NCBI GenBank assembly: GCA_021737945.1
Contig: JAIPCX010000001.1
Location: 1-64,000 of the forward strand
Direction: 5' to 3'
DNA from: Polynucleobacter sp.
GTDB taxonomy: Bacteria; Pseudomonadota; Gammaproteobacteria; Burkholderiales; Burkholderiaceae_D
DNA: 64,000 bases
Shown here: positions 8,309-18,238 of the stretch, piece after piece
Layout: each line of letters opens with the position of its first letter
Position numbering within the stretch: position 1 is the stretch's first letter
The notes under the pieces: generated by a model
Seen by the model: the letters and a program-made list of their open reading frames with translations, nothing else
What the model was told of the DNA's origin: nothing
Databases searched by the model: none
Position numbers and translations under genes: made by a program

Positions 8309-8656
8309 TTATTTACGAGAAACTAGACCACCAGGCAAGCTTGCAAGATACGCAGAAATATTTTTAATATCTGTCTTCGAGAGTGGCTTGGCCATACCAG
8401 CCATAATGGCATTACCACGGCCATTAGCAGCGCCAGCGCCACGCTGATAAGCAACCAATGCGTGCTCTAGATAATCCGCATGCTGGCCAGCTAGCTTAGG
8501 GTAGCTAGGATCAATCGGGCTGTTAAAGTCAGCGCCATGGCACGATGCACAGTTATATTTTGCGGCAGCAGCCTTGCCAGCTTCTGCATCAGCCGCCAAC
8601 ACATTCATCGAAACGCAAGCCAGTATAGCCACCAGCAGTGAATTCATTTTATTCAT
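8309..8656 (-). CDS. Small exported cytochrome c (class I)
   Basis: A 115-residue protein with a Sec signal peptide (hydrophobic core up to VLAADAEA, about residue 22) and a single haem-binding site CASCH. The sixth ligand Met is probably in the AIMAGMAKPL segment. It resembles c553/c5-like periplasmic electron carriers. It follows a second small cytochrome gene by 9 bases on the same strand, so two mono-haem cytochromes are made from one transcript; together they resemble a split di-haem cytochrome c4. Confidence 0.92.
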   Translation of the reverse strand: MNKMNSLLVAILACVSMNVLAADAEAGKAAAAKYNCASCHGADFNSPIDPSYPKLAGQHADYLEHALVAYQRGAGAANGRGNAIMAGMAKPLSKTDIKNISAYLASLPGGLVSRK

Positions 8657-8665
8657 GGTGACTCC

Positions 8666-8986
8666 TTATTTCTGTTGCGCGTAGTACGCGGCAACGTCAG
8701 CGATGTCCTGATCCGACAGACCTTTAGCAATACCCACCATCGATGGGTGCGAACGCTCACCCTTTTTGTAGGCAGTCAGCGCTGCGACGATATATTTTTC
8801 CGACTGACCGCCCAGCATGGGCACGCGGTATACCTCAGGATACGTCGCTTTATAACCAGGGATGCCATGGCATCCTATGCACATCGCAACCTTATTTTTG
8901 GCGGCACTCGCATCGCCCTGGGCGTCTGCAGCAGCAGATACCTGAGCTACGCTCGCCAACACGAGAAGAGCAAAGATTTTTTTCAT
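8666..8986 (-). CDS. Small exported cytochrome c (class I)
   Basis: A 106-residue mono-haem cytochrome with signal peptide MKKIFALLVLASVAQVSAAA and haem motif CIGCH. A Met in the HPSMVGIAKGL segment is the likely axial ligand. The start at 8986 puts the Met directly before the signal peptide; an upstream in-frame extension to 9106 would add an unlikely leader. It is the first gene of the two-cytochrome transcript. The 219 bases between it and the MoxR gene hold both divergent promoters. Confidence 0.9.
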   Translation of the reverse strand: MKKIFALLVLASVAQVSAAADAQGDASAAKNKVAMCIGCHGIPGYKATYPEVYRVPMLGGQSEKYIVAALTAYKKGERSHPSMVGIAKGLSDQDIADVAAYYAQQK

Positions 8987-9205
8987 GATAGCTGGGTAGT
9001 TAATTCGACACCGAAAAGGCGGCCGTGAAATTCTGAAAAACACAGAATAATTTGTCACAAGACCGCTTAAAAAAAAGCCATTAATGATAACCGATTCACA
9101 TTTCAACGTCTATTTTGAAGATCCGATTACCGACAAAATTAGCCGAATCCAGTCTATTCACTCGTTTATACTCACTCTTATTTTCTTTGACTAATCAGTA
9201 CAACC

Positions 9206-10060
9206 ATGAATACCCCTGCACGCTTTGAAGGTTCCGAAAATTACGTTGCCACTCACGATCTCAAGCTAGCCGTCAACGCCGCACTAACGCTACAAAGGCC
9301 CTTGTTGATCAAAGGCGAGCCGGGAACCGGTAAGACTATGCTGGCCGAGGAAGTCGCCGCTGCGCTAAAGATGCCACTTTTGCAATGGCATATCAAATCG
9401 ACCACCAAAGCCCAACAAGGTCTGTATGAATATGACGCAGTTTCGCGCTTGCGCGATTCCCAGCTGGGTGATGAACGCGTCAAAGATATTCACAACTATA
9501 TTGTTCGCGGCGTGCTTTGGCAGGCATTTACCGCTGACGAGCCCGTGGTTCTGTTGATTGATGAAATCGATAAAGCCGATATCGAATTTCCCAATGACTT
9601 ACTGCGGGAACTTGACCGTATGGAGTTCTATGTTTATGAAACGCGCGAAATGGTGCGTGCCAAACATCGCCCTCTGGTCATCATCACATCGAACAATGAA
9701 AAAGAATTACCGGACGCTTTCCTGCGTCGATGTTTCTTTCACTACATAAAATTTCCTGAAAAAGAGACGATGCAGCAAATCGTCGACGTACATTTCCCGA
9801 ATTTGAAAAAAAACCTGCTGGCGCAAGCCATGCAAACGTTTTATGACGTGCGCGATATTCCCGGCTTAAAGAAAAAACCATCAACTTCTGAATTACTCGA
9901 TTGGTTGAAACTTTTGCTGGCTGAAGACATTCCTCCAGAAGCGCTGCGCAGTCAGGACCAAAAAGCGATTGTTCCACCTTTGCACGGAGCGCTTTTGAAA
10001 AACGAACAAGACGTACATTTATTTGAGCGTCTGGTTTTCATGTCGCGTAACAACCGCTGA
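9206..10060 (+). CDS. MoxR-family AAA+ ATPase
   Basis: A 284-residue AAA+ ATPase. Walker A is GEPGTGKT at residues 37-44, Walker B is VVLLIDEID near 114-122, and a sensor-type Asn lies in the VIITSNNEKELPDAFLRRC stretch with the arginine finger region. MoxR ATPases act as chaperones that mature or insert metal cofactors, usually with a VWA-domain partner. The VWA partner (CoxE type) follows 21 bases later. No carbon monoxide dehydrogenase gene is near, so the client of this pair is not known. Confidence 0.92.
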   Translation: MNTPARFEGSENYVATHDLKLAVNAALTLQRPLLIKGEPGTGKTMLAEEVAAALKMPLLQWHIKSTTKAQQGLYEYDAVSRLRDSQLGDERVKDIHNYIVRGVLWQAFTADEPVVLLIDEIDKADIEFPNDLLRELDRMEFYVYETREMVRAKHRPLVIITSNNEKELPDAFLRRCFFHYIKFPEKETMQQIVDVHFPNLKKNLLAQAMQTFYDVRDIPGLKKKPSTSELLDWLKLLLAEDIPPEALRSQDQKAIVPPLHGALLKNEQDVHLFERLVFMSRNNR

Positions 10061-10081
10061 TCGCGAGCATTTACTAAAATT

Positions 10082-11251
10082 ATGCTGATCGACTTTTTTT
10101 TCACGCTCAAAAGCGCGAAGATTCCCGTCTCGATCAAGGAATTTCTAGTGCTGCTGGAAGCCTTAGACCGTCTAGTGATTACAGCGTCACTGGATGATTT
10201 CTATTACCTCTCGCGCACTACCTTGGTTAAGGACGAAGCTCATTTTGATAAATTCGACCAGGCATTTGGGAGCTACTTCCATGGCGTTGAAACTCTGTTT
10301 GAAAAAAATCCAGAGATTCCCCTAGACTGGTTGATGAAACGTCTGCAACGTGAATTGACGCCAGAACAAAAAGCACAATTGGAAAAATTCGGCTATGACA
10401 AGCTGATGGACCGATTGAAGGAACTGTTAGACGAGCAAAAAGCGCGGCATGAAGGCGGTAACAAATGGATAGGTACCGGTGGTACTTCACCCTTTGGTAA
10501 TGGCGGACAAAATCCCGAAGGCATACGCATCGGTGGCGAAGGCGGCAATCGCAGCGCAGTCAAAGTATGGGAGTCACGCACCTATCGTGATTACGACAGT
10601 GAACGTGAATTAGGTACACGCAATATCAAAGTCGCGCTGCGCCGACTACGTAAATTTGCGCGTGAAGGCGCACAAGACGAATTGGCTTTAGACGACACCA
10701 TCCGCGCCACCGCCAATAATGCAGGCTGGTTAGATTTGGTGATGCAACCAGAGCGAAAAAATAAGGTCAAAGTACTGATGCTGATGGATGTAGGCGGCAG
10801 CATGGATGATCACATTGCCCGCGTTGAGGAATTATTTTCAGCCGCAAAGACAGAATTCAAGCATATGGAATTCTTCTATTTTCATAACTGCTTGTATGAA
10901 ACGCTGTGGAAAAATAATCGGCGCCGTCATGCGGAGCGCTTTGCAAGCTGGGACGTTCTGCGTAAGTACCCTGCCGATACTAAATTGATTTTTGTCGGCG
11001 ATGCCACCATGAGCCCGTATGAAATCGTGCAAGCTGGCGGCTCTGTCGAATACCACAATGAAGAAGCCGGAGCTGTTTGGCTACAGCGCTTCGCGCATCA
11101 GTTTCCAAAATTTGTCTGGCTCAATCCAGAGCCTGAAGGACTATGGCAGTATCGCCAATCCGTCACCATCATCAAACAGATCATGGGCCAGCGGATGTAC
11201 CCTATCACTATGGAAGGGTTGGAGCGGGCCATGCAAATGCTGTCGAAATGA
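10082..11251 (+). CDS. CoxE-like VWA-domain protein
   Basis: A 389-residue cytoplasmic protein. The N-terminal 170 residues are helical, with a Gly-rich linker around residues 125-160 (GGTSPFGNGG and similar). The C-terminal half is a von Willebrand A domain with the metal-ion site in the CoxE form DVGGSM (residues about 238-243). It is the standard partner of the MoxR ATPase directly upstream. Its role would be to recruit the client protein. The client is not identified in this window. Confidence 0.88.
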   Translation: MLIDFFFTLKSAKIPVSIKEFLVLLEALDRLVITASLDDFYYLSRTTLVKDEAHFDKFDQAFGSYFHGVETLFEKNPEIPLDWLMKRLQRELTPEQKAQLEKFGYDKLMDRLKELLDEQKARHEGGNKWIGTGGTSPFGNGGQNPEGIRIGGEGGNRSAVKVWESRTYRDYDSERELGTRNIKVALRRLRKFAREGAQDELALDDTIRATANNAGWLDLVMQPERKNKVKVLMLMDVGGSMDDHIARVEELFSAAKTEFKHMEFFYFHNCLYETLWKNNRRRHAERFASWDVLRKYPADTKLIFVGDATMSPYEIVQAGGSVEYHNEEAGAVWLQRFAHQFPKFVWLNPEPEGLWQYRQSVTIIKQIMGQRMYPITMEGLERAMQMLSK

Positions 11252-11412
11252 TGCCTGTTCATACATGCTGTCTTACCCCTAGCCACCGGCTAAACCAACA
11301 ATTTTTAGCTTAATTCAAACCGAACGAGGAATAAGCCCGAAAAATTCATTAGAATGCCGGGGATTTTTTACGTTTGGCACTTACGTCTATCACACTCACT
11401 CTTAGTCTACGC

Positions 11413-13404
11413 ATGGCAAGCAAAAAACCTGAATACAGCGAATCATCTATCCGTGTCCTGAAAGGACTCGAACCCGTCAAACAGCGGCCCGGTATGTATA
11501 CCCGGACTGAGAATCCGCTGCATATCATCCAAGAGGTGATAGACAATGCCTCCGATGAAGCCCTAGGTGGCTACGGAAAAAACATCATCGTCACACTACA
11601 TAAAGACGGCAGCGTCAGCGTTGAAGATGATGGGCGTGGTATTCCGGTTGGCATGCACCCCGAAGAAAAAGTACCTACGGTCGAGATCGTATTTACCCGA
11701 CTGCACGCAGGCGGCAAATTCGACAAAGGCTCGGGCGGCGCATACGCTTTCTCAGGTGGCCTGCATGGCGTTGGCGTGTCGGTCACGAATGCACTGTCTG
11801 TCAAATTAGAAATTACTGTCTGGCGTAAAGATGATAAAGGTCAGGGTGTACACACACTCGCTTTTTCTGGCGGCGACGTTACCTCGAAACTAAAATCACG
11901 TGCTGCAGGCAAAGACGATAAAAAATCAGGTACACGCGTCACTGTCTGGCCTGATCCAAAATATTTTGATTCCTCCGTGATTCCTATCGGTGACTTGCAA
12001 CGACTACTGCGTTCAAAGGCAGTGCTGCTGCCCGGAGTAAAAGTCACCTTCATCCAAGAGAAATCCGGCGATCAGCAAACGTGGCTATACGAACAAGGTT
12101 TGCGCGGTTATTTAAATGAAGCCTTGGCACAAGGCGGTAGTAGCGATACCTTAATCCCACTCTTCGAAGCCGAGCAATATGCACTCGGTGATGCAGAAGG
12201 CTTTGCCGAAGGTGAAGGCGCTGCATGGGTTGTGGCTTGGACAGAAGACGGCGCGATTGTGCGCGAATCGTATGTGAACTTAATTCCTACACCAGCGGGT
12301 GGAACGCATGAATCCGGTTTGCGTGAAGGCTTATTTTCAGCAGTGAAAAATTTCGTTGAAATGCATTCTTTGCTGCCTAAGGGCGTCAGGCTTTTACCCG
12401 AAGATGTCTTCGCACGCGCTTCCTTTGTGTTATCTGCCAAAGTGCTCGACCCACAGTTTCAAGGACAAATTAAAGAGCGACTGAACTCACGCGATGCGGT
12501 GCGCTTAGTCGGTGGATATTCGCGCACCGCACTTGATCTCTGGCTGAATCAACATGTCGATTACGGCAAAAAGCTGGCAGAACTCGTTATACGCCAAGCA
12601 CAAAGTCGGCTGCGTTCAGCACAAAAAGTCGAAAAGAAAAAATCGTCGGGTGTTGCTGTTTTACCTGGCAAGCTCACCGATTGCGAATCGACCGATCTCA
12701 CTCGTAATGAGATTTTTTTAGTCGAAGGTGATTCCGCTGGCGGCTCTGCCAAGATGGGCCGCGATAAAGAATTCCAAGCCATTCTCCCCCTGCGCGGCAA
12801 AGTATTAAATGCATGGGAAACCGAACGCGATCGATTATTCGCCAATAATGAAATTCACGATATTGCTGTAGCAATTGGCGTCGACCCACATGGCAAATCG
12901 GATAATCCTGATTTATCTGGTTTGCGTTACGGCCGCATTTGTATTTTGTCTGATGCGGACGTCGATGGCTCGCACATACAAGTTTTGTTGTTGACGCTGT
13001 TCTTTAAACATTTCCCCAAGTTGATTGATCACGGACATATACATATTGCCCGTCCACCGCTGTATCGCGTTGATGCTCCTGCACGTGGAAAAAAACCTGC
13101 ACAAAAAATTTACGCTCTGGATGAAGGCGAACTACATGCGGTGGAAGATAAATTACGCAAAGACGGCGTAAAAGATGGCGCGTGGAATATCGCGCGCTTC
13201 AAAGGTCTGGGTGAAATGAGCGCAGAACAATTGTGGGAAACCACGATGAATCCCGATACTCGCCGCCTGCTACCCGTTAGCATCGGTGAACTCGGTCTAA
13301 AAGCGTCGGAAGATCGATTCACTATGTTGATGGGCAAAGGTGAAGCCGCTGCTCGACGTTCTTGGTTAGAAGAACACGGCAATGAAGTTGACGCTGATAT
13401 CTAA
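11413..13404 (+). CDS. parE: DNA topoisomerase IV subunit B
   Basis: A full-length 663-residue GHKL-type ATPase/TOPRIM subunit. The ATP site has VIDNASDEALGGYG and VEDDGRGIPVG, the loop GLHGVGVSVTNALS is present, and the TOPRIM acidic motifs are EGDSAGGSAK and SDADVDGSHIQ. The length without the 170-residue insert of gamma GyrB, and the ParC partner directly downstream, favour ParE over GyrB. The start at 11413 (MASKKPEYSES) is preferred over an upstream non-ATG start. It decatenates daughter chromosomes together with ParC. Confidence 0.95.
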   Translation: MASKKPEYSESSIRVLKGLEPVKQRPGMYTRTENPLHIIQEVIDNASDEALGGYGKNIIVTLHKDGSVSVEDDGRGIPVGMHPEEKVPTVEIVFTRLHAGGKFDKGSGGAYAFSGGLHGVGVSVTNALSVKLEITVWRKDDKGQGVHTLAFSGGDVTSKLKSRAAGKDDKKSGTRVTVWPDPKYFDSSVIPIGDLQRLLRSKAVLLPGVKVTFIQEKSGDQQTWLYEQGLRGYLNEALAQGGSSDTLIPLFEAEQYALGDAEGFAEGEGAAWVVAWTEDGAIVRESYVNLIPTPAGGTHESGLREGLFSAVKNFVEMHSLLPKGVRLLPEDVFARASFVLSAKVLDPQFQGQIKERLNSRDAVRLVGGYSRTALDLWLNQHVDYGKKLAELVIRQAQSRLRSAQKVEKKKSSGVAVLPGKLTDCESTDLTRNEIFLVEGDSAGGSAKMGRDKEFQAILPLRGKVLNAWETERDRLFANNEIHDIAVAIGVDPHGKSDNPDLSGLRYGRICILSDADVDGSHIQVLLLTLFFKHFPKLIDHGHIHIARPPLYRVDAPARGKKPAQKIYALDEGELHAVEDKLRKDGVKDGAWNIARFKGLGEMSAEQLWETTMNPDTRRLLPVSIGELGLKASEDRFTMLMGKGEAAARRSWLEEHGNEVDADI

Positions 13405-13467
13405 GCCGACTGCAGATAACCTACGTCATTAAAAAATATTACTCGTCTCGGATAGTTAAAAAATACT

Positions 13468-15783
13468 ATGGCTGACCAAACCAATCTCTTTGAAGCTGCC
13501 GCTGATAACGGCGGAGAATCTCTGGCACTCGCCACCTTTGCTGAGCGCGCTTATCTCGATTATGCGATCTCTGTAGTTAAAGGTCGTGCGCTACCCGATG
13601 TGTGCGATGGACAAAAGCCCGTACAGCGTCGAATTTTGTATGCAATGAATCAGCTGCGCTTAGACCCAACCGCCAAACCGCGCAAATCGGCGGCTGTCGT
13701 CGGTGATGTATTAGGTAAATTACATCCCCATGGTGATCAATCGGTGTATGACGCCATGGTTCGTATGGCGCAAAAATTTTCATTGCGCTATCCCTTAGTT
13801 GATGGTCATGGAAATTTTGGTTCACGCGATGGCGATGGCGCAGCAGCGATGCGCTACACCGAGGCACGATTAACACCGATATCACAATTGCTGCTCGATG
13901 AAATCGATATGGGCACGGTAGATTTTTCGCCCAACTACGATGGATCGAGTGAAGAACCTAAGCTCCTACCAGCACGACTTCCATTCGCTCTCCTCAACGG
14001 TGCTTCAGGTATCGCAGTGGGTATGGCGACTGAAATTCCTTCGCACAATCTGAATGAAGTCGCTGCAGCGGCGATGGCAGTCATCAAGCAGCCCAAAATT
14101 ACGCATGACGAATTAATGGAGCTGATACCCGGTCCGGATTTCCCGGGCGGTGGTCAAATCATTACATCAAAGACGACCATCTCGGAAATTTATCAATCGG
14201 GACGCGGCAGTATCAAAGTCCGAGCTCGTTGGAAAATTGAAGATCTCGCTCGTGGTCAATGGCAGTTGGTCGTGACCGAACTACCACCGGGGACGTCTTC
14301 GCAAAAAATTCTGGAAGAGATAGAAGAGCTTACTAATCCTAAAGTTAAGCTCGGTAAAAAAAGTTTAACGCCTGATCAGCTGGGGAATAAACAAACCATT
14401 CTTTCTGTATTAGATACCGTACGCGATGAATCCGGACGCGAAGCTGCGGTGCGATTGGTGTTTGAACCCAAATCAAAAAATCAAGATCAAGAAGAATTTA
14501 GCAATCTTTTACTGGCTCACACCTCATTAGAAAACAGTGTGGGCGTAAATTTTGTGATGATAGGAGCTGATGGTCGCCCACGCCAAAAAGGGATAGGCGA
14601 AATTCTGCGCGAATGGGTGGGCTTTCGCTTTGACACCGTCACGCGCCGAACACAGCATCGCTTAGGTAAGGTTGACGACCGTATTCATATTCTCGAGGGC
14701 AGAGAAGCGGTTCTGCTCAACATCGATAAAGTCATCAAAATTATTCGCGAATCGGATGAGCCTAAACCTGCGCTCATGAAAGCGTTTAAGTTATCTGAGC
14801 GGCAAGCAGAAGATATTCTCGAGATCCGCTTGCGCCAGCTGGCACGACTGGAAGCGATTAAAGTACAACAAGAACTCTCCGAGCTACGTAAAGAAAAGAA
14901 AAGTCTGCAAGAGTTACTCGACAACCCATCGTCGATGAAAAAACTCTTGATTAAAGAGATAGAGACGGATGCAAAAACCTACGGCGATAAACGCCGCACC
15001 TTGATCAAGGTGGCTGAAAAAGCGGTCGCTGAAGTCAAAATTATTGACGAGCCTGTCACTGTCATCATCTCTCAAAAGGGTTGGGTGCGCGCACGTCAAG
15101 CTCACGGACATGATGCTGCACAATTTAGCTTCAAAGCCGGTGATGCGTTGTATGCGACATTTGAATGCCGCACCACCGACAATGTATTGGCTTTTGGTTC
15201 GAATGGACGCGTGTACACGATCGCTGTTGCTCAATTACCTGGTGCGCGCGGCGATGGCGTTCCACTCACAACGCTAGCTGAAGTCGAGGCTGGAACACGA
15301 TTAGTTCATTATTTTGTGGGCTTAACGGATACCACGCTGTTACTGGCATCCACCGGCGGCTTTGGATTTGCGGCCAAAGTCGGTGACATGATCAGCCGCC
15401 AAAAAGCCGGCAAAGCATTTATGGCGATGGATGAAGGGGATGAACCTGTTCGACCCAGCGTGATCATCAAGGGCGCTAGCGCTTTAGCTTGTCTTTCCGA
15501 GCAAGGTCGGATGCTGGTGTTTGGTTTAGACGAAATCAAAACGCAATCGGGTGGTGGTCGAGGTGTGACCTTGATGGATCTCGACCCTAAAGAAAAGTTA
15601 ATCGCGGCACAGCCTATCAATCAAAAAGGTGTGCGCATACTAGGTACGGCACAGCGCAGCGGCAAACCACAAGAAGTGATCTTGACTGGAAAAGATCTGG
15701 CACATCATTTTGGCAAACGTGCGCGTAAAGGTAAATTACTCGCATCGCGTCTACGCGCAACTAGCTTAGAAGCGAACTCGTAG
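13468..15783 (+). CDS. parC: DNA topoisomerase IV subunit A
   Basis: A 771-residue DNA-cleavage subunit. The catalytic tyrosine is Tyr130 in [10 protein letters not shown], preceded by [12 protein letters not shown]. The quinolone-determining region reads [12 protein letters not shown], so the position of E. coli ParC Ser80 is Gln91 and the Glu84 position is Asp95. I believe this is usual for this lineage rather than acquired resistance. The C-terminal third carries beta-propeller repeats such as [17 protein letters not shown] and [11 protein letters not shown]. It lies 63 bases after parE and forms an operon with it. Confidence 0.95.
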   Translation: MADQTNLFEAAADNGGESLALATFAERAYLDYAISVVKGRALPDVCDGQKPVQRRILYAMNQLRLDPTAKPRKSAAVVGDVLGKLHPHGDQSVYDAMVRMAQKFSLRYPLVDGHGNFGSRDGDGAAAMRYTEARLTPISQLLLDEIDMGTVDFSPNYDGSSEEPKLLPARLPFALLNGASGIAVGMATEIPSHNLNEVAAAAMAVIKQPKITHDELMELIPGPDFPGGGQIITSKTTISEIYQSGRGSIKVRARWKIEDLARGQWQLVVTELPPGTSSQKILEEIEELTNPKVKLGKKSLTPDQLGNKQTILSVLDTVRDESGREAAVRLVFEPKSKNQDQEEFSNLLLAHTSLENSVGVNFVMIGADGRPRQKGIGEILREWVGFRFDTVTRRTQHRLGKVDDRIHILEGREAVLLNIDKVIKIIRESDEPKPALMKAFKLSERQAEDILEIRLRQLARLEAIKVQQELSELRKEKKSLQELLDNPSSMKKLLIKEIETDAKTYGDKRRTLIKVAEKAVAEVKIIDEPVTVIISQKGWVRARQAHGHDAAQFSFKAGDALYATFECRTTDNVLAFGSNGRVYTIAVAQLPGARGDGVPLTTLAEVEAGTRLVHYFVGLTDTTLLLASTGGFGFAAKVGDMISRQKAGKAFMAMDEGDEPVRPSVIIKGASALACLSEQGRMLVFGLDEIKTQSGGGRGVTLMDLDPKEKLIAAQPINQKGVRILGTAQRSGKPQEVILTGKDLAHHFGKRARKGKLLASRLRATSLEANS

Positions 15784-15905
15784 TTGAAAAATCATCATGA
15801 CAAAAAATCAAATCGCAGATTTGATGGGGTAAATTAGCTTTTATTGAATTGAAGTAAGAGAAGGTCATCTTTAGAATGGGCATTATTGCCCTACGCTAAT
15901 ATTTT

Positions 15906-17078
15906 ATGACCTTCCTCGACTTCAAACGTTTCGCCCTCCTCGCAAAAATGACGGGGCTGAGCCTTCTGGTTATCGTAGTCAACGCTAAGATAGCTTCTGC
16001 AGAAGCTTTGGATTCGACTATCAACGAACAAGTCATCATGCTGCCGGTGATTGAACATGGCAACGAATTTCAATTTGAAACCACTATCTTCAAACCACCG
16101 GGGTATGGTCCCTTCCCTCTCTTGCTAATGAATCATGGCAAAGAGATTGGCGATCCTCATAAACAAAAACGTGATCGCTTTCTGGCTATCAGTCGTGAAT
16201 TTGTCAAACGCGGCTACGCGGTTGCCGTACCCATGCGCCGAGGATTTGCCCGATCAACCGGAACCTATACAGATCACGGTTGCAATACGGCTGACAATGG
16301 TCATTTGCAAGCCGATGATATTGAAGCTGCACTCGTCGCATTACTTAAGCAAAACTGGGTTGATCGCGAACGCATCATTATCGGCGGACAATCCTATGGT
16401 GGGCTGGCTGCTATGGCCTTTGGAGTGCGTCAATTTCCGGGGGTACGCGCGTTAATTAATTTTGCGGGTGGACTTCGCGTGGATGGCCGCGGCTGCGACT
16501 GGAAAAATTCGTTGATCAAGGCCTTCGCAAGTTACGCAACCAATACCTCCCTACCCAGCCTCTGGTTTTACGGCGAAAACGATAGTTATTTTGATCATCC
16601 ATTAGCAATGCAATTACTAAACGCCTACCAATCTGCAGCCGTTGTGCCGGAATTATCTGCCTTTGGAAAATTTAAAAATGATGCACATGGCATGGCAGGA
16701 AGTCGCGATGGAGTCGCTATCTGGCTACCAGAAACTGAACGCTTCTTGCAAAGATTAGGCATGCCAACGTCACCAGTCGTTGAAATCGCAGAGATGGCCC
16801 GACCCGCAGCGACTAATTTTTCACCTTTAGAAAATATCGCTGCTGTACCTTACTTATCAAGCGCCGGACGTATGGGCTATCGCGATTACTTGAATAAATC
16901 GTCTCCGCGCGCGTTCGCATTATCAGCATCGGGAAGCTGGAGCTGGGCCTCTGAGGGGGATGATCCCTCCGATCGTGCACTAGTCAGTTGTCAGAAAAAA
17001 AGTGCCGTTCCATGCAGACTTTTTTCCATTGATAATGACATCGTATGGGTCGACTCTATGGCACCCATAGCTAATTAA
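15906..17078 (+). CDS. Exported alpha/beta hydrolase (dienelactone hydrolase-like)
   Basis: A 390-residue protein with a signal peptide (hydrophobic stretch ending IASAEA near residue 33). The catalytic triad is visible: nucleophile Ser in GGQSYGG, Asp in GENDSYFD and His in NDAHGMAG. After the hydrolase domain comes an extra C-terminal domain of about 90 residues containing GRMGYRDYL, FALSASGSWSWASE and a pair of cysteines, ending with DNDIVW. This tail recurs in periplasmic proteins of beta-proteobacteria, but I cannot name its function. The substrate is unknown. Monocistronic; 122 bases after parC. Confidence 0.8.
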   Translation: MTFLDFKRFALLAKMTGLSLLVIVVNAKIASAEALDSTINEQVIMLPVIEHGNEFQFETTIFKPPGYGPFPLLLMNHGKEIGDPHKQKRDRFLAISREFVKRGYAVAVPMRRGFARSTGTYTDHGCNTADNGHLQADDIEAALVALLKQNWVDRERIIIGGQSYGGLAAMAFGVRQFPGVRALINFAGGLRVDGRGCDWKNSLIKAFASYATNTSLPSLWFYGENDSYFDHPLAMQLLNAYQSAAVVPELSAFGKFKNDAHGMAGSRDGVAIWLPETERFLQRLGMPTSPVVEIAEMARPAATNFSPLENIAAVPYLSSAGRMGYRDYLNKSSPRAFALSASGSWSWASEGDDPSDRALVSCQKKSAVPCRLFSIDNDIVWVDSMAPIAN

Positions 17079-17248
17079 ATTTGAATCGCGTTAGTCTGAT
17101 TGGTTGTTGGCGTACTTCAAGAACACTTACTGTGTGATTGACGGTCTAATCAACACACTGCGAACAAGGCTGCTAGCAATCCTTAAATCTACGCCAGACT
17201 CACGATGATCTAAACTCGCCTATTTTTCAATATAGCTCCTACTTATTT

Positions 17249-17794
17249 TCATTGCGCACTGGCTATGCCCAGCGCAACAATGGTACCTACTGCGATCACG
17301 ACCCCATAGGGAATCAATAAACTTTTATTCTGTGGAATAAATTTTTTCGACCGATGTGATCGACGTAGAGTTCGATGACGCAAACAGACACCAAATGAGT
17401 CGTTATGATTTTCAACTGACATCTCACGATTAAATAAAATAATTACCCACAGACCACCGATAAGTGCGCTGACTAAGGCAATATCGACTGTCAGTTGCGG
17501 GCCTGCGTAGAGACCGATAACGGTCATTAATTTGACATCACCCGCTGCCATTCCTTTGAGTATGTAGAGCGGCAAAAATATAAGCAAACCAACCGCTGCA
17601 CCCAACAATGATAAATATAATCCCTGCGCTCCAGGAGCGTAGTTGGATAGCATCAATGCTGCTGCGGCGCTCGGTACTAGCAGTCGATTCGGTATGCGCC
17701 ATTGCTGAAAATCTGTCCAAGCTGCAGCAACAACGGTTAGCAAAAGAGCTGCTAACAGACTATTCGCAGGAAGTTCATTGGCAAGTAGTTGCAT
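17249..17794 (-). CDS. Type 4 prepilin peptidase, A24 family (CpaA/TadV-like)
   Basis: A 181-residue polytopic membrane protease. The two catalytic aspartates of the A24 family are present: Asp28 in WTDFQQWRIPN and Asp86 in the GMAAGDVKLM motif. It lacks the N-terminal methylase domain of PilD, which matches the CpaA/TadV type. The start at 17794 is supported by a good ribosome site (GGAGTAACT) and places the first helix right at the N-terminus. No flp, cpa or tad gene is adjacent, so its prepilin substrate must be encoded elsewhere. Confidence 0.85.
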   Translation of the reverse strand: MQLLANELPANSLLAALLLTVVAAAWTDFQQWRIPNRLLVPSAAAALMLSNYAPGAQGLYLSLLGAAVGLLIFLPLYILKGMAAGDVKLMTVIGLYAGPQLTVDIALVSALIGGLWVIILFNREMSVENHNDSFGVCLRHRTLRRSHRSKKFIPQNKSLLIPYGVVIAVGTIVALGIASAQ

Positions 17795-18238
17795 AGTTAC
17801 TCCATCTAGCGGGTAGTCAGGGCCTCTAACAACTGGCATGCTTCTATCCAGCTGCCAGAGGTTTTTTGATACGGCATAGTGCGTCGAGCTAGAAAACGTA
17901 ATTAAAGCGAAGTCGTTTTCCTCACTACATGTCGTTGGGCTTCATACTTTGCCCCATTGAGGTCAGACTTCCGCTCTGAAGGAGTATCTTGAAGACCACA
18001 CCTTGCTCTGCCCGACAAATATTGCTTATTTGTCAATTTCAGTTTAGGTACAGTGTGGCTAGGATGAAATAGTACAAACGCACTAATAAATGTGTATTTT
18101 TAGTAACTACTTAATTTCTTGCTTGTTTATGGCGCGAGTAATTACTAACTAATTGATAAATTTGTTGTGAGTTTTCAACCATGACAGCCGCGTAGCTTGC
18201 GCGGTGCAGCCAGCCGCCAAAAGAGAAAGAGTCAACCC
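17795..18238. other. Intergenic region upstream of the copper ATPase
   Basis: A stretch of 444 bases between the divergent prepilin peptidase and P-type ATPase genes. I see no convincing gene. It contains the palindrome at 18014-18034 described separately. The ATPase start has only a weak purine-rich ribosome site (AGAGAAAGAG). Confidence 0.4.
18014..18034. promoter_or_regulatory. Palindrome GACAAATA-n5-TATTTGTC, possible operator
   Basis: Perfect 8-base inverted arms around the spacer TTGCT, about 205 bases before the copper ATPase start. There is no T-run after it, so a terminator is unlikely. An operator for a metal-responsive or other regulator is possible, but it does not match a CueR box that I recognise. 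Confidence 0.35.
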
